Shown one piece after another: positions 6,475-7,935 of a stretch of 7,935 nucleotides of DNA (positions within the stretch are counted from its first letter, which is position 1; each line of letters opens with the position of its first letter). Both the position numbers and the translations under genes were made by a program. Origin of the DNA: Chitinophagaceae bacterium UBA2791 (GTDB lineage: Bacteria; Bacteroidota; Bacteroidia; Chitinophagales; Chitinophagaceae); assembly GCA_002352105.1 (NCBI GenBank), contig DEHV01000015.1, positions 33,423 to 41,357 of the forward strand. The letters are read 5' to 3'. The notes beneath the pieces were generated by a model. It made no database searches and was not told where the DNA came from. It saw nothing but the letters and a program-made list of their open reading frames with translations.

Positions 6475-7766
6475 CAGCCGGGGATTTGGTTAACAATGGG
6501 AACGGTCTCTTCTGCCGGAGGGTCCTGTATGTATTTTGCGATCCGGGATAAATATAACGCATGCACGATCTCCATACTGAATCGTTCTGTTACGGTTTTT
6601 CTTGCTGCCGCGCCCATGGCGATGCGGTCTGCCTGCGGCAGATGATAAAATTTTTCCATAGCCGCCGCCAGCCTGCCTGCATCCCTGACCGGGAATAGAT
6701 AACCATTCCGGTCATGTTCCACAATTTCACGACATCCTGCCGTGTCCGAGGCGATCAGCGGTTTGCCCATGCTGGCGCCTTCCAGCAGGCTTAGCGGCAG
6801 TCCTTCGCGGTAAGAAGGAAGCACGATGCAATCGGCCTGTTCAATAAAGGGAAGGATATCGTCGGCAGCGCCGAGATAAACGATCGCCCCGCTGTTTACC
6901 CATCCGGAAAATTTTTTTACAGGGATGGAAGAGGGGCTTTGCTTATCATAAAACCCGATCAGCCGGCAGGTGATGGCATATCCCTTTTGTTTGAGCCATT
7001 CGGCGGCGCGCACGTATTCTTCAATTCCTTTTTCCTTAATGATCCTGGCTATCAGCAAAAAATTGACCGTTTGTTTTCCGCCGGTATTCGGAGCGGCGCC
7101 AAATGAGGAGGAGGCTTTTTCGCCGGGCGTATCCTGAGCTTCCGCCTGCGGTCTGACTCCGGTTGTTTCTGTTTGCTGGTCGTCCCGAAATTTGTCTTCG
7201 GTGCGTTTTTGTTCCCGGAAAATCCCGGTATCTATTCCTTCCCCGGGAAGCACAAAGGTTTTATGGGCCGGCATTATTTTTTTTTCTACAAAATATGCCT
7301 GGTCGTCCTTATTCAGGAACCATACCTCGCTGGCCTTTTTTAGGGCATACCTGTACAGGGCGGAAGCGGCTTCCCGCATCAGCCGGTTGTTCAGAAAAGT
7401 ATATCCCAGCCCGGTGATCACGCTGATCGATGCGCGGGCGCCTTTAGCTGCGGCAAGCGTTCCGTAGATATTCGCCTTGATGGTGTAATGAAAAATAAGG
7501 TCCGGGCCGATCTGCCGGTAATGGCGGCAGAGCTCGCGGTATAACCTGAGATCGGCCAGCGGCGAAAAACGGGTTGCCTTAAAATGACGCAGGGGAATAA
7601 AAACCACGCCGTTCTCTTTCCGGATCAACTCGCTGTGCCGGTCTTCCGGCGCCAGCACGTATATTTTATACCCGCGGCCGGCCAGCAGCCGGAGCAGCGG
7701 AAGCCGGAACTTATACGCGCTCCAGGAGGTATTGCATACGAATATTAGTTTTTTCCGGACGGCCAT
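6474..7766 (-). CDS. GT4-family glycosyltransferase (CapM/PglA-like) with an interdomain insert
   Basis: A GT-B fold glycosyltransferase that probably transfers a sugar from a nucleotide-sugar to a lipid-linked acceptor at the cytoplasmic face of the inner membrane. With the start at ATG 7766-7764 it has 430 residues and begins MAVRKKLIFVCNTSW, the first beta strand of the N-terminal Rossmann domain. The frame extends to an ATG at 7850, but those 28 extra residues do not fit the family and would run towards the divergent promoter. From this start, HYTIKANIYGTLAA (93-106) and ITGLGYTFLNN (117-127) are typical of CapM/PglA-like enzymes. FLLIARIIKEKGIEEYV (236-252) opens the C-terminal nucleotide-sugar domain. 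REGLPLSLLEGASMGKPLIASD (320-341, broken here as REGLPLSLLE then GASMGKPLIASD) holds the EX7E motif with Glu321 and Glu329. A hydrophilic Gln/Glu/Thr/Ser-rich stretch at about 185-231 is an extra linker between the two domains. Donor, acceptor and linkage cannot be told from sequence. Confidence 0.9.
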   Translation of the reverse strand: MAVRKKLIFVCNTSWSAYKFRLPLLRLLAGRGYKIYVLAPEDRHSELIRKENGVVFIPLRHFKATRFSPLADLRLYRELCRHYRQIGPDLIFHYTIKANIYGTLAAAKGARASISVITGLGYTFLNNRLMREAASALYRYALKKASEVWFLNKDDQAYFVEKKIMPAHKTFVLPGEGIDTGIFREQKRTEDKFRDDQQTETTGVRPQAEAQDTPGEKASSSFGAAPNTGGKQTVNFLLIARIIKEKGIEEYVRAAEWLKQKGYAITCRLIGFYDKQSPSSIPVKKFSGWVNSGAIVYLGAADDILPFIEQADCIVLPSYREGLPLSLLEGASMGKPLIASDTAGCREIVEHDRNGYLFPVRDAGRLAAAMEKFYHLPQADRIAMGAAARKTVTERFSMEIVHALYLSRIAKYIQDPPAEETVPIVNQIPG

Positions 7767-7837
7767 TTGCGAAGGTAACAGGAAAATGGAAAAATCTAAG
7801 GGCTGCGGCTGATCGGTAGTATAATTACAACTATTAA

Positions 7838-7868
7838 TTTTCCCTGACAAGAGCGAGTGGTATATTTG
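7838..7868 (+). promoter_or_regulatory. Bacteroidota-type promoter for the divergent gene at 7907
   Basis: TATATTTG at 7861-7868 is a full match to the Bacteroidota -7 element TAnnTTTG. Nineteen bases upstream, TTTT at 7838-7841 is a three-of-four match to the -33 element TTTG. This predicts a transcript starting near 7873-7877 and a leader of about 30 A/T-rich bases before the ATG at 7907. It lies upstream of the preferred GT4 start but just outside the longer GT4 frame, which ends at 7850 inside the element spacer; this favours the shorter start. Confidence 0.6.
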
Positions 7869-7906
7869 CCATTCTTTTACGCATAATTTTTACATTTTAT
7901 CTTATA

Positions 7907-7935
7907 ATGGAAGTTACAGTCAATACGGCCGCCCA
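7907..7935 (+). CDS. Start of a divergent gene, product unknown (3' part outside window)
   Basis: An ATG at 7907-7909 opens a frame reading MEVTVNTAA to the window edge without a stop. It lies about 40 bases after a good Bacteroidota promoter and behind an A/T-rich leader (TTATCTTATA), the usual setting for a start in this phylum; no Shine-Dalgarno is present. Nine residues cannot identify the product. A short beta strand at the very N-terminus like this would fit, for example, the ThiS sulfur carrier, which often begins with a similar sequence, but this is only a suggestion. It would be transcribed away from the GT4 gene. Confidence 0.45.

Noticed and set aside
5782..7220. Shared repeat DNA behind the two mid-protein inserts (GC[GA]TTTTTGTTC near 5835 and 7203)
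   Set aside because: The 12-base similarity is isolated, and nearby matches occur in the opposite order, so there is no consistent repeat unit.
7767..7850. 28-residue N-terminal extension of the GT4 protein from the ATG at 7850
   Set aside because: The extension does not resemble the family, and MAVRKKLIFVCN is a natural GT-B start. The longer frame would also reach into the divergent promoter.

Overview
The window looks like chromosomal DNA of a Bacteroidota bacterium of moderate G+C (about half by eye), perhaps a Chitinophagia- or Cytophagia-type lineage; the exact taxon cannot be fixed from this sequence. Four things point there: a type III glutamine synthetase; a lipoprotein beta-propeller and an azurin-domain protein of kinds familiar from Bacteroidota; no obvious Shine-Dalgarno sequences, with A/T-rich leaders; and a promoter near the right edge that fits the Bacteroidota pattern TTTG-N19-TAnnTTTG. 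No tRNA, rRNA, CRISPR array, insertion sequence or phage gene was seen.

Left block, plus strand (1-2490). The 3' end of a secreted protein carries an intact type I (azurin-like) copper site and a beta-rich C-terminal domain. It is followed closely by a lipoprotein with an NHL/sorbosone-dehydrogenase-like beta-propeller and a C-terminal Ig-like domain. The pair probably forms an operon for periplasmic or outer-membrane oxidation and electron transfer linked to carbohydrate use. The larger part of the first gene lies outside the window.

Middle block, minus strand (2746-4941). A complete 731-residue type III glutamine synthetase (glnN) converges on the propeller gene. The 255-bp gap between them holds a long imperfect hairpin that suits a terminator for glnN. 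An AT-rich 162-bp spacer upstream of glnN should hold its promoter, but no clear element was found.

Right block, minus strand (5104-7766). A GT4 glycosyltransferase and a polytopic membrane protein overlap by one base (TGATG) and form a surface-glycan (capsule, exopolysaccharide or glycoconjugate) module. Both proteins carry a hydrophilic insert in mid-chain. At the far right, a plus-strand promoter and the first nine codons of a divergent gene are visible.

Most of the window is recognisable. The less ordinary points are the paired copper/propeller genes, the GT4 interdomain insert, the glnN hairpin, a small signal-peptide-like reading frame behind the propeller gene, and a local excess of GGATCC. 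I found no convincing wholly new system.
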